From the NCBI GenBank assembly GCA_016745315.1, contig CP066886.1, forward strand, positions 6,076,501 through 6,140,500: DNA of 64,000 bases, in the 5' to 3' direction. Source of the stretch: Arthrospira sp. PCC 9108. Lineage in GTDB: Bacteria > Cyanobacteriota > Cyanobacteriia > Cyanobacteriales > Microcoleaceae. The notes under the pieces are model-generated. The model made no database searches and was not told where the DNA came from. It worked only from the letters and a program-made list of their open reading frames with translations. The first letter of the stretch is position 1. Every line of letters starts with the position of its first letter. A program made the position numbers and the translations under genes. Shown piece after piece: positions 42,740-51,512 of this stretch.

Positions 42740-43363
42740 ATGAATGATTTTCAGGTGTGCGATCGCGATTTGAGTGATTCTCGTCTTTCGGAGTTCATGG
42801 CAGCTGAGGCTTTGGCTATCGATACGGAAACTATGGGTTTATTACCTGGGCGCGATCGCCTCTGTTTGGTGCAAATTTGTGACCCGAAAGGACAGGTGGT
42901 GGCGATTCGGATTGAACGCGGACAAAGGGAAGCACCCAATTTAAAAACCCTTTTAGAAACCACTAATATCCTCAAGGTTTTTCACTTCGCCCGGTTTGAT
43001 GTCGCTACTTTGCGCCATAATCTGGGGATTGAAGTTAACCCAGTATTTTGTACTAAAATTGCCAGTAAATTAGCCAGGACTTATACTGGCAAACATGGCT
43101 TAAAAGATTTAATCATGGAATTGGAGGGGGTGGAATTAGATAAATCTTCTCAAAGTTCCGATTGGGGAAATGCTGCAAATTTATCGGAAAATCAGCTTAA
43201 TTATGCAGCTAATGATGTGCGATATTTACTATCAGCTAAAGATAAGTTAAACCAGATGCTCAAGCGTGAGGAACGCTGGGATTTAGCCCTGGATTGTTTC
43301 CAATGTTTGCCGACTATTGTAACCTTAGATTTAATGCAGTTCGATGATATTTTTAAGCATTAG
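42740..43363 (+). CDS. RNase D-like 3'-5' exonuclease
   Basis: A 207-residue DEDDy exonuclease. Motif I is AIDTETMGL (Asp and Glu), motif II FHFARFDVATL, motif III NYAANDVRYLL with the Tyr and Asp. It lacks the HRDC domain of longer RNase D and corresponds to the short cyanobacterial form. It probably trims structured RNA such as tRNA. It lies 39 bp after the CAP gene in the same direction. Confidence 0.88.
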   Translation: MNDFQVCDRDLSDSRLSEFMAAEALAIDTETMGLLPGRDRLCLVQICDPKGQVVAIRIERGQREAPNLKTLLETTNILKVFHFARFDVATLRHNLGIEVNPVFCTKIASKLARTYTGKHGLKDLIMELEGVELDKSSQSSDWGNAANLSENQLNYAANDVRYLLSAKDKLNQMLKREERWDLALDCFQCLPTIVTLDLMQFDDIFKH

Positions 43364-43423
43364 TCAATCGTGGGCTTAATTAACAGTTAAGTTAGAGCAT
43401 AGGTTTTCGGATAGGACTAATGG

Positions 43424-43743
43424 CTAATTCTCGCAACCAATTCCATCTCGATCGCGATCGAACTTATGGGGGTCAGAACCGATCACCCGAAACTGCGATC
43501 GGAGATATCCTTACAATTTAGATCTGGTGGGTAAGGTGGGATGCAAATATCAGGATAGGAAGGGTCACATTTAGCCCGAGAATTGTCTGTTCTTTTCCTT
43601 GCTGTCTGGTTGACCACTGGCTTAGTTGTCGGGTTACCTTGTCCTCCCGTAACCGCATTTGTAGCAGCAACTGCGGGCGGGACTACCAAAAAAGTGACCG
43701 CGATAAACACACCTAGAATAATTGCAAACAGCGTCCGTTTCAT
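43424..43743 (-). pseudogene. Excalibur calcium-binding domain protein with a frameshift
   Basis: ATG 43743 follows GGAAGAG, a good ribosome site. It encodes a signal peptide (TLFAIILGVFIAVTFLVVPP), a Thr-rich linker, CDPSYPDICIPPYPPDLNC, and then loses one base in TTTCGGG near 43485. In the other frame the domain continues SDPHKFDRDRDGIGCEN with the DxDxDGxxC calcium loop, ending at 43424. With the base restored it would be 106 residues. The context (a C/G run) allows a read error as well as a real mutation. Confidence 0.75.
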
Positions 43744-43885
43744 CTCTTCCAACTTGGTTCGATTGAGTTACAATAGTTTCTACCCCTATGCTAGGTGCAA
43801 ATTGTCTGCAAATTGGCTGCAACAGAGCGACTACCGGGTTAAGTGTTCCCGTCGCTCGCCCTTAGGATAAGGGTTTAAGTAAAAT

Positions 43886-43958
43886 CGGAGCGGCGGGATT
43901 TGAACCCACGACCCCCACTACCCCAAAGTGGTGCGCTACCAAGCTGCGCTACGCCCCG
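43886..43958 (-). tRNA. tRNA-Pro (GGG anticodon)
   Basis: A 73-nt tRNA read leftward. Acceptor arms CGGGGCG and CGCTCCG pair (one G-T), the D stem is GCGC/GCGC, the anticodon stem CCACT/AGTGG encloses the loop TTGGGGT with anticodon GGG, and the T stem GTGGG/CCCGC is complete. CCA is not encoded, as is usual in cyanobacteria. Confidence 0.93.
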
Positions 43959-44006
43959 ATGTGCTTCACTAGCATAACACACATAATCGAAATTTCCAAC
44001 AACTTT

Positions 44007-44372
44007 TTAGAACATTTTTAAAATTTTCATGGCGGCCAGAAGTTCCGGGACTGCCTCCGGGGGCCAACTTCCCTCACAGCGCCGCCCGTTACTCAGAATA
44101 AACTCTAGGCTGTAGGCGTGGGGTACGCCTTCTAGCTGTACCCAAAGCCGATCGCTTTCAGCTTCACAGGTGAGGCGTTCGGAGTCCATAATTTCCGCAG
44201 CTATTTGGCTAACGGTGTCGGCGAGTTGTCCACACAGACGACACAAATCATCTAATTCCGGTTCCGTTAACTCAACCGCCCATCCTTCTCCCCCGACTAA
44301 CCCCTTAAACTCCGAGGCGTTGGGGTCCCAGCCTAACCGCCAGCCAGCCCCATTTCTCAAAATTTTGTCCAT
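44007..44372 (-). CDS. DUF1818 family protein
   Basis: A 121-residue protein of a cyanobacterium-specific family recognised from the start (ILRNGAGWRLGWDP), the WAVELTEPE motif and the C-terminal RRCEGSWPPEAVPEL. The fold is a small mixed alpha/beta domain; its function is unknown. It starts 12 bp after the previous gene of a leftward run beginning with rpoZ. Confidence 0.85.
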   Translation of the reverse strand: MDKILRNGAGWRLGWDPNASEFKGLVGGEGWAVELTEPELDDLCRLCGQLADTVSQIAAEIMDSERLTCEAESDRLWVQLEGVPHAYSLEFILSNGRRCEGSWPPEAVPELLAAMKILKMF

Positions 44373-44384
44373 TTGTTAACTCAA

Positions 44385-45035
44385 CTAAGGAAGCAACAAT
44401 TCTGAGTCTCCCGGCTGGGGAAGGGGAGGGAGGGAAAAACGGCGATTATCACCAGCATTTGATGGGGGAGGTGTTGACGGCGGGTCTGCTGGGGGTTGTC
44501 TTTCGGATACGGCATCAGCAGCGCTAGGATTAAAGATACCGACGAGAACATCAACTAAGGCATCCCGTTGTTGTCTATTTAAGGAGCCGATCGCCTTTTT
44601 GTCTCCCTCTAGGGGATTTTCCCGCAAAACACGAGCGCGGGGGTATTGCTCAGGCCGCATTATTTTATTAGCACCTAAATAATCAGCCAGGGTCAGTTTC
44701 CAGTCTAGGCGAAATTGGGTAGGGCGATTTTGGATATAAACGTGATAGCGAATTAGCCGATCAATTAGGGTGTTATCTTCGGCAGGTTCTCCGGTTTCGG
44801 TGGAAATGTGGTGATTTTCCTTGGGTAGGTCTGGCAAAAGTTCATATACCTGTTGCCAAACATCACGCACCCGCAACATTCCCCCTTGGGCTAATTGTGA
44901 GGAATGCTGGGGGGGGATTTGGGCGCGGGTCGGAGATTTGGTCAATGTAGCGATCGCTGTGAATAGGACCAGACTCGCGACTGCTAATGCAACGAGTCTA
45001 GGATATGGCGATCGCTTTATGGAACTTGGTCTCAT
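44385..45035 (-). CDS. Conserved cyanobacterial protein with N-terminal anchor (216 aa)
   Basis: A 216-residue protein with an N-terminal hydrophobic segment (LVALAVASLVLFTAIATL), a soluble domain (VWQQVYELLPDLPKENHH, then YHVYIQNRPTQFRLDWKLTL) and a Pro-rich tail. It is probably anchored in or exported across the plasma membrane. I recognise the type as conserved near rpoZ in cyanobacteria, but its function is unknown. The gap to rpoZ is six bases, so they are co-transcribed. Confidence 0.7.
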   Translation of the reverse strand: MRPSSIKRSPYPRLVALAVASLVLFTAIATLTKSPTRAQIPPQHSSQLAQGGMLRVRDVWQQVYELLPDLPKENHHISTETGEPAEDNTLIDRLIRYHVYIQNRPTQFRLDWKLTLADYLGANKIMRPEQYPRARVLRENPLEGDKKAIGSLNRQQRDALVDVLVGIFNPSAADAVSERQPPADPPSTPPPSNAGDNRRFSLPPLPQPGDSELLLP

Positions 45036-45041
45036 GAAACT

Positions 45042-45269
45042 TTAGCGATCAACAATAATTTCGGGTTGGGTCAACTCATCGGACATTTCCACAATAGCCC
45101 GCATAACTGGCTTCATCAGATTATCGTCAAAATTATCAAAATCCTCGTAGCGGCACTGCTTGGCGCGTTTAGCGACCTGAACAGTAATTTTATAGCGGTT
45201 AGAGGCAGCATCAAACAGTTGTACTGCGCGACGATTGATTTCTAAGGAATCGATAGAACGTCTTTGCAT
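45042..45269 (-). CDS. rpoZ: RNA polymerase omega subunit
   Basis: A 75-residue omega subunit of cyanobacterial type: AASNRYKITVQVAKRAK, then a YEDFDNFDD stretch and MKPVMRAIVEMSDELTQPEI. It helps assemble RNA polymerase by holding the beta' subunit. It is the first gene of a leftward set with the anchored protein and the DUF1818 gene. Confidence 0.92.
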   Translation of the reverse strand: MQRRSIDSLEINRRAVQLFDAASNRYKITVQVAKRAKQCRYEDFDNFDDNLMKPVMRAIVEMSDELTQPEIIVDR

Positions 45270-45285
45270 AAGACTCCAACTATAG

Positions 45286-45903
45286 TTATGTTGTCGGATA
45301 TATGTTAACCGATTGTAGCAGAATTTCCCCAGCTTCTGTCAAATTCTGACCAAAACTCAAAAAGCCGTCTTGATGTCCTCCCATGACTAAAATTTGGTGA
45401 TCGGCTAGATTTTCCACGGCGAATAAACGGAACATTTCCTCTGCCATTTGCGGGGTTCCATAGGGAACATTGGGGTTAGTGGTGGGAACTTTAAACATTA
45501 ATTGCTGCCAAATTTGGGGATTATGAACATGGGCGATCGCCTTAATTTGAGGTTGATGGCTATATATGGCAGCATGGGTTAAGGCTTCTGATGAGGCTTT
45601 AATCGGACCGCGACAGGTGATCCAATTTTCCTGCCAACTAAAATCGGAAACCAGGGTATAATGTTGGGGGGTTAAATGGGCTAGGTGTCCGGTTTGGGTT
45701 CCAGTGATGATAAATTCTCCAGAGTTTCCCAGACGCACACTGATATTACCAAACCCTATGCCGTTGTCATAGACTCCAATGAGTCCCAAAGAATACAAGC
45801 GATCGCGCCAATACATTAACTCGGCTAAGACTGGGGAGGCTAAGGGTTCAGCCTCTATCCAATTACATTGATATTTGATAACACCTTCATCAATCATGGT
45901 CAT
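45286..45903 (-). CDS. Class II aldolase/adducin family protein
   Basis: A 205-residue protein with the zinc aldolase fold: GFGNISVRLGNSGEFIITGT, KASSEALTHAAIY in place of the usual S-SE motif, and AHVHNPQIW with metal-binding His residues. Family members cleave sugar phosphates such as fuculose- or ribulose-phosphate or act on methylthioribulose phosphate. The substrate cannot be told from the sequence. It ends 16 bp before rpoZ, in the same direction. Confidence 0.82.
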   Translation of the reverse strand: MTMIDEGVIKYQCNWIEAEPLASPVLAELMYWRDRLYSLGLIGVYDNGIGFGNISVRLGNSGEFIITGTQTGHLAHLTPQHYTLVSDFSWQENWITCRGPIKASSEALTHAAIYSHQPQIKAIAHVHNPQIWQQLMFKVPTTNPNVPYGTPQMAEEMFRLFAVENLADHQILVMGGHQDGFLSFGQNLTEAGEILLQSVNIYPTT

Positions 45904-46103
45904 TTCGAGTTAACTGCCACTGCGGTAGGTTGGAGAATATTACCCGGCAATAATTCCCTCCTAGAGTAATTTTATACTGTGTTGTTGATCCGGGCAATGA
46001 TTCGGGCAATTTCGGGAAGATGAAAATAGAAAAAGGGGCGATCGCATATTGACGATCAGGTGTAAAATAAGCATCAACAATAGCAGTTATAACCACCCCA
46101 AAT

Positions 46104-46499
46104 ATGAAGCGTCAAATCATCTGCACCAATCACGCCCCGGCTCCTGTGGGGCCTTATAGCCAAGCTGTAATCGTCAATGGTATGGTATTTGTATCTGGCC
46201 AAATTGCGATCGACCCAGAAACCAATCAACTGATGGGTTCAGGAGATATCGAACAACAGACTAAACAGGTAATGGCGAACCTAGAAGCGATCCTTACTGC
46301 TGCCAAAAGCAGTTGGTCAGAAGTAGTCAAAACCACCATTTTCCTCAAGGATATGAGCCATTTTAGCAGCGTAAATGAAATTTATGCCAAATTTTTCGAT
46401 TCCGAAAATGCTCCCGCTCGTGCCTGCGTAGAAGTAGCCAGATTACCGAAAGATGTATTGGTAGAAATAGACTGCATTGCTACAGTATCTGATAGCTAA
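46104..46499 (+). CDS. ridA: RidA family reactive intermediate deaminase
   Basis: A 131-residue RidA protein. GPYSQAVIVNGMVFVSGQI and the final ARACVEVARLPKDVLVEID contain the conserved Tyr, Arg and Glu residues that bind the imine substrate. It hydrolyses reactive enamine/imine products of threonine and serine dehydratases in the cytosol, as a trimer. It is divergent from the aldolase gene. Confidence 0.93.
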   Translation: MKRQIICTNHAPAPVGPYSQAVIVNGMVFVSGQIAIDPETNQLMGSGDIEQQTKQVMANLEAILTAAKSSWSEVVKTTIFLKDMSHFSSVNEIYAKFFDSENAPARACVEVARLPKDVLVEIDCIATVSDS

Positions 46500-46718
46500 A
46501 ATCTCAACCTTGCCGGAAATGGTTGAGAGGTCAACGAAGTTGAGGACTGACAACCACAAGAGGTGCGAACCCTTCACCCCAGATGTCAGTATATTAGTAA
46601 ACTGGGGTCAAATAGTTAAATAGGTAGGGAATGGTTCAACCTAATCAAGGTAATCCTAAACCAGATTAGTGAACCTGTCTACCTAGGTAATTCCCATCAA
46701 TTCACAGGACATAAGATA

Positions 46719-48047
46719 ATGACCATTAACCCCAAAATTTCACCAGCTTTTGCTCCGTTTTTATCCCACACCGACCCCCAAGGGAAACAAGATGCGATCG
46801 TAATTTTCCAGGGACAGTACCCCACAAATATCGCGCCGCGTGACTCTCAACAAAGATTTAATACTATCCAGCAAACCGCCACCAGTCACCAAGCCGAAGT
46901 CAGCAAACTAGCAGCCAGTTATAAAAGTGCTGTCGGTCAAAACTTCAATGTCTCTGCTATTGGTTCAGGTGCATTACCCATTGCTACAGTAGAAGTGACC
47001 GCCGAAACTTTACCAGCTTTAGTGGAACAACCAGGAGTGGTAGCAGTTTTACCTAACCAAAAAATCAAATTAATTGAACCTAGTGCCATTGACTATCAAC
47101 AATTACGGAGGCAGGAAGAAAATAACAAGTTAACCTGGGGATTAGAACTATTAGAAATTCCCAAAATGTGGGAAAAGACCAAAGGTAAAGGGGTTACAGT
47201 ATCGGTTCTCGATACGGGAGTACATGGAGATCATCCAGCCTTAAAAGACCGGGTTAAAGGGTTTGTAGTCATCGACCCTTTAGGGCGACGAATTACGGCT
47301 ACGCCTTCCTTTGATGGTGGAAATCATGGGACCCACGTTTGTGGTACTGTGGCTGGTGGTAAAACAGAAAGTGGGGTTTCAATTGGTGTCGCCCCAGAAG
47401 CGGACTTACTAGCGGGAGGGGTTCTGATTGGTAATGCCACCCTGCGAACCTTAATCGAGGGTATTTCCTGGTCAATTGAGAATGGGGCAGATGTGATAAA
47501 TATGTCGTTGGGTATGAGTTACTATGAGCCTCTATTTGCCCAGGTTTTTGATATGCTGATCAATCAATATGATATTCTGCCTGTGGTGGCGGTCGGTAAC
47601 GAAAATCATGGTAATACTAGCTGTCCTGGAAATGCTCATAATGCTTTCTCTATTGGGGCGGTGGAAATGCTCCCTAATTCGGAACTGGGAATTACATTTT
47701 TTAGCAGTGGCGCGAGTTTAGTATTTCCAGATGATGCTCCTAACCGCTTAGTGACTAAGCCGGATATATCCGCCCCTGGGGCTCAGGTTTATTCGGCTGT
47801 TCCTCCGACTAAACAGGCTAATGGGTCTTTTGAGTATACTTATATGGATGGTACATCTATGGCGACTCCCCACGTGGCTGGAGTGGTGGCGCTATTGTTA
47901 GCGGCACAACCTGATGTTCCGGTGAGCAAAATTGTGGAAGTGTTGCGAGAAACTGCCGAACATCCTGGGGGAGAACAAATGCGCCCAGATAACCGTTGGG
48001 GATGGGGGTTAATTAAGCCTTGGGAAGCTCTACAAGCTCTGAAATAG
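46719..48047 (+). CDS. Subtilisin-like serine protease (S8) with I9 propeptide
   Basis: A 442-residue subtilase. Residues about 24-120 form an I9-type propeptide (DAIVIFQGQYP ... VAVLPNQKIKL). The catalytic triad is Asp165 (VLDTGVHGDH), His206 (HGTHVCGT) and Ser380 (GTSMATPHVAG); Asn295 is the oxyanion residue. No N-terminal signal peptide is seen, so it may act inside the cell or leave by another route. The gene downstream encodes a separate I9-like protein, a likely inhibitor or chaperone. Confidence 0.9.
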   Translation: MTINPKISPAFAPFLSHTDPQGKQDAIVIFQGQYPTNIAPRDSQQRFNTIQQTATSHQAEVSKLAASYKSAVGQNFNVSAIGSGALPIATVEVTAETLPALVEQPGVVAVLPNQKIKLIEPSAIDYQQLRRQEENNKLTWGLELLEIPKMWEKTKGKGVTVSVLDTGVHGDHPALKDRVKGFVVIDPLGRRITATPSFDGGNHGTHVCGTVAGGKTESGVSIGVAPEADLLAGGVLIGNATLRTLIEGISWSIENGADVINMSLGMSYYEPLFAQVFDMLINQYDILPVVAVGNENHGNTSCPGNAHNAFSIGAVEMLPNSELGITFFSSGASLVFPDDAPNRLVTKPDISAPGAQVYSAVPPTKQANGSFEYTYMDGTSMATPHVAGVVALLLAAQPDVPVSKIVEVLRETAEHPGGEQMRPDNRWGWGLIKPWEALQALK

Positions 48048-48195
48048 GTTTAATTATGATATTAGGGGGGTGGTTTTGATGATGCCATACGGCATAATTG
48101 GATTAACTTTGCTGGGGGTATTGCTAGGAGATGCTAACCCAGCAGCGCTCCCCCCATTAACCCCATTAAACAGTTGTGTTAGGGAGAACCACCAG

Positions 48196-48534
48196 ATGAA
48201 AATTAGCCCCGAATTTGCTGCTCGTTTGGCGGGTCTCAAGTCTCAGGAAAAAATCCGGGTTCTGGTTTTCCTCCAGGTTCCCCCATCTAATCATCAGCGA
48301 TCGCCACGTCTATCTCCTGAACAGCGAAAAGCTGAAATGGTTGCTACACAAAAGGCGGCGGAAAGTTCCCTGAATCAGATTAAGCCGATTTTGAATCAGT
48401 ATAATGGTAAATTACTCGCCCCTAGCCCTAGTTTACTGGGTACTATTCCGGTTGAAATAACTGTGGCTGGTGTTTATGTCCTCAGTCAATCTAATGCGGT
48501 TAAATCGATAATTGAGGATCAGGATATTAACTGA
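48196..48534 (+). CDS. Stand-alone I9-like protein after the subtilase
   Basis: A 112-residue protein; ATG 48196 follows AGGGAG, which decides this start over an upstream in-frame ATG. It reads KIRVLVFLQVPP, a helix (KAEMVATQKAAESSLNQIKP), then GTIPVEITVAGVYVLSQSNA and VKSIIEDQDI. This beta-alpha-beta-beta order copies the propeptide domain of the subtilase directly upstream. Free-standing I9 proteins inhibit subtilases elsewhere. An inhibitor or folding helper of the neighbour is inferred. Confidence 0.65.
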   Translation: MKISPEFAARLAGLKSQEKIRVLVFLQVPPSNHQRSPRLSPEQRKAEMVATQKAAESSLNQIKPILNQYNGKLLAPSPSLLGTIPVEITVAGVYVLSQSNAVKSIIEDQDIN

Positions 48535-48551
48535 TAGATAGATGGTAATCA

Positions 48552-50567
48552 TTAGGAAATATCTACTACTGGTTTTTTCCCCAATAACCAATAAGTAGTC
48601 ATCTGTCCTTTTCCTTTGACGGGAATTAGACCGCGTTTTTTAAATATATAATTATACTTGAGACGGTGGTAGGTTTCCTCGGTGACTTGAATAGAACCGG
48701 GTGTTCCTGATGATTCCATGCGGGAAGCAATATTAACCGCATCTCCCCATAAATCATAAATAAATTTTTTAATCCCAATTACCCCAGCTACCACGGCTCC
48801 GGTATTGATACCAATGCGAATTTGGAATGATTCTGAACCCATTAAATAACTACCTTGAAACTGTTTCATTGCTGCTTGCATTTCTAAAGCCATATCGGCG
48901 ATCGCCTCCGCATGATTATTTTGCGGTAGCGGTAAACCTCCCACCACCATATAAGCATCGCCAATAGTTTTAATCTTCTCTAATTTATGTTTATCGGCTA
49001 GGTTATCAAAAATCGAAAACATTTCATTAAGTAAACTCACCAACTCAATAGGATCCATGCGCGCTGATAGGGGAGTAAATCCCACAATATCAGCAAATAA
49101 AATAGTGACTTCTTCAATAGCAGAAGCGATAGCTTTTTTATTGGCTTTCAACTGGTCAGCAATAGGCTTAGGTAAAACATTCAGTAATAACTCTTCCGAT
49201 CGCTCTTTTTCTTGAAACAGCGCCGCCGTCCTTTCTAATACCCGTTGTTCTAATTCGCGGTTAGTCTTTTCTAGTGCAATAAATGAATCCCGCAAATTTT
49301 GTATCATCATATTAAAGGATTCAGATAACATCCCCAATTCTCGAATCTTCTCAACTTTTACCTGTTGATTTAACTCAGCACTAGCGGTCGCATTACGAGC
49401 CCCACTAGCAATAGCACTGGAGGCTTCACTGAGGCGTAAAATCGGTTCACTAATCCATCTAGCAGTGAGAATACCCAAAATTATTGCTAACACTAACGCC
49501 GCCATAAATAATAAAATTGTGATGCGGGTATTTTCATGGATCTGTTCCATAAAATCCGCTTCAGGAACCACCACCACAATTAACCAATCAATTCCCCTAG
49601 GGTCAATCATGGGAGTTACCTGGACAAACTCTCGCCGACTATTAGCATAAAAACTGAGGCGATCGTGATTGTTTATTTCACTAATATCAGCCAATTTATC
49701 AAATAAATATTGGGCAGTTTCTCTGGTCATTATATCACTGCTTTCGACTGCCAAAATTCTTTCAGTGTCGCGATTTTCTTCATCCGTAATAAAGGTTTTT
49801 TCGAGGGTAGAAGTTCCCACTAAATAACCATTACGTTCCACAATAAATGTCTGTCCGGTTTTGCCAATTTCTAAGGTACCGAGAAACTCACTAATGCGCT
49901 TTAAAGTTAGGTCACTGCTGGCTACACCGAGTAAATTTCCTTGGGAATCATTAATTGGTCGATTAGCAGAAACCACTAAGGCTTGGGAGCCAAAATACCC
50001 ATAAATCTCACTCCAAACTGGCTTACCCGCCTCTACCGCTACCAGATACCAAGGTCTACCTCTAGGATCATAATTATCGCGGGAACTCACCAACTCAGTT
50101 CGGTTCCCTTGATCATCTGTTAACCATTTTTCTAACTGACGATTAGTGCTATCAGTTAAAATATCAAATTCAATGGAACCATCATCATAGCGTCCCGCGC
50201 CAATATAATCCCCGTTTTCCATACCCATACCAATATAGCTGGCGGTGGGGAACTGCTGTAATTGTGTCCATAGATAGCGTTCTAGTGCGGGAATGTTATC
50301 TATGGAAATTAACCCTTGATTGATAGCATCAACATTAATTTGATTAATCAGGTGAGGAGTTTCCAGATAGGTATTCATTTCCTGTTTAATCCGGTTACTA
50401 ACCTCAACTTGTAACTGGGTAGCCAGGTCATTTATGGCGCGAGTTCTATTCCGATAAGACAACCATCCTGTTAATCCGAAAGCTATAGTAATTTGTAGTA
50501 AAAATGGAACAATTAAGACCAGACGTAAGGATAACTTAGGTATAGGGGGTATAATAAATAAGCGCAT
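48552..50567 (-). CDS. cyaA: Membrane adenylate cyclase (dCache-HAMP-class III)
   Basis: A 671-residue sensor enzyme making cAMP. It has a first membrane segment (about 16-36), a periplasmic Cache domain (PWYLVAVEAGKPVWSEIYGY), a second membrane segment (about 350-370), HAMP, a coiled coil and the cyclase domain: ILFADIVGFTPLS with both metal Asp residues, IKTIGDAYM with the adenine-specific Lys, and LWGDAVNIASRM with the matching Asp. K/D means adenylate, not guanylate, cyclase. It resembles CyaA of Spirulina platensis; the symbol is given on that resemblance. Confidence 0.88.
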   Translation of the reverse strand: MRLFIIPPIPKLSLRLVLIVPFLLQITIAFGLTGWLSYRNRTRAINDLATQLQVEVSNRIKQEMNTYLETPHLINQINVDAINQGLISIDNIPALERYLWTQLQQFPTASYIGMGMENGDYIGAGRYDDGSIEFDILTDSTNRQLEKWLTDDQGNRTELVSSRDNYDPRGRPWYLVAVEAGKPVWSEIYGYFGSQALVVSANRPINDSQGNLLGVASSDLTLKRISEFLGTLEIGKTGQTFIVERNGYLVGTSTLEKTFITDEENRDTERILAVESSDIMTRETAQYLFDKLADISEINNHDRLSFYANSRREFVQVTPMIDPRGIDWLIVVVVPEADFMEQIHENTRITILLFMAALVLAIILGILTARWISEPILRLSEASSAIASGARNATASAELNQQVKVEKIRELGMLSESFNMMIQNLRDSFIALEKTNRELEQRVLERTAALFQEKERSEELLLNVLPKPIADQLKANKKAIASAIEEVTILFADIVGFTPLSARMDPIELVSLLNEMFSIFDNLADKHKLEKIKTIGDAYMVVGGLPLPQNNHAEAIADMALEMQAAMKQFQGSYLMGSESFQIRIGINTGAVVAGVIGIKKFIYDLWGDAVNIASRMESSGTPGSIQVTEETYHRLKYNYIFKKRGLIPVKGKGQMTTYWLLGKKPVVDIS

Positions 50568-50633
50568 GATTGATTAGTAGAGCCTCCCCAGATGTCTAAA
50601 CCGAACCCGTGAAATATTGATAGGATTTGATGG

Positions 50634-51281
50634 TCAATGCGATCGCCATCGGATTTGAGCTTTGATGGCATTTAACTCAGCTTCAATTTCGGCATCAGAA
50701 TAGTTATCATTGTTGTATTCATCCCCCAAGCTGATTAATTCTGGCGATCGCACTTCTAATTCAATAGCTCGCTCCTCAAGGCGGTCTATAATCCTAGTAT
50801 AATCAAGGCTTTCCTCCATTTCATTCAAACGTTGGTAAGCCTCCAGAGAATAGGATCTAGACCGATACAGATCCCGCTGAGTTTTAGCATTAGCTGCACG
50901 CTCCGAGAGTTCTCGTAAATTAGATTTAAGTTGTGCCAAAATTTGTTGCTGTATCTGCAACTGTTCTTGCATCTGACTAGCTGTATGTAAGTAAGATTTC
51001 CTACGAATTAGAGCCTCCCGTGCTACCGATTCAGAACCCTTTTGCAGACCCAACTGAGCCCTTTTGTACCACTCCTGGGCACTTTTTTCAGCATCAATAT
51101 AATCCTGTTCTATTTGTTTTTGGGTGCTACGGGTATCAGCTATGATCTGTCGTAGTTGAACTAGATCTGACTGCATTTGGTCTATAGCTTCATTCAGCAG
51201 TGTTTCAGGATCTTTAGTTTGGTTAAATAGGCGACTAACATGGGAGCCCACCATCTGCCAAACTTGATTCAGGATGTGCAT
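50634..51281 (-). CDS. PspA/IM30-family protein
   Basis: A 215-residue, almost fully helical protein of the ESCRT-III-like PspA/Vipp1 family: NQTKDPETLLNEAIDQMQSD, QALxxKGxE-like QLGLQKGSESVAREALIRR and a long coiled coil. It lacks the C-terminal extension of Vipp1, so it is more PspA-like, though divergent. The family binds and protects membranes under stress. It lies 66 bp past the start of the cyclase gene region, in the same direction. Confidence 0.82.
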   Translation of the reverse strand: MHILNQVWQMVGSHVSRLFNQTKDPETLLNEAIDQMQSDLVQLRQIIADTRSTQKQIEQDYIDAEKSAQEWYKRAQLGLQKGSESVAREALIRRKSYLHTASQMQEQLQIQQQILAQLKSNLRELSERAANAKTQRDLYRSRSYSLEAYQRLNEMEESLDYTRIIDRLEERAIELEVRSPELISLGDEYNNDNYSDAEIEAELNAIKAQIRWRSH

Positions 51282-51512
51282 TTATTATGGCTTGAAAAGG
51301 TGAACATTTGACAAGTATTCAGAGATTTTCAACGGACAGGCTCGCCGCCTGATACTAGGGAGCGATCGCCGGAATACCTAGCAGGTTAACCTGTCCTGAT
51401 TATAGTCTCTCGTTAGCGGAAAATCAGCAGCAATTCACTGGGTTAGACTGGTATTAGTATTAATACCTCTGAGTTTTGAGGAGGGGTGACCATGTAAACC
51501 ATGATTAAATCC
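51282..51512. other. Spacer between the PspA-like and SPOR genes
   Basis: A 231-bp spacer. It contains one HIP1-like site and no gene. A short GCGATCGCCGGAAT stretch and an AT-rich TAGACTGGTATTAGTATTAA segment are present, but no clear promoter. Confidence 0.3.

Noticed and set aside
46500..46718. Possible riboswitch or leader before the subtilase gene
   Set aside because: Some short complementary stretches are present, but no known riboswitch core can be recognised by eye.
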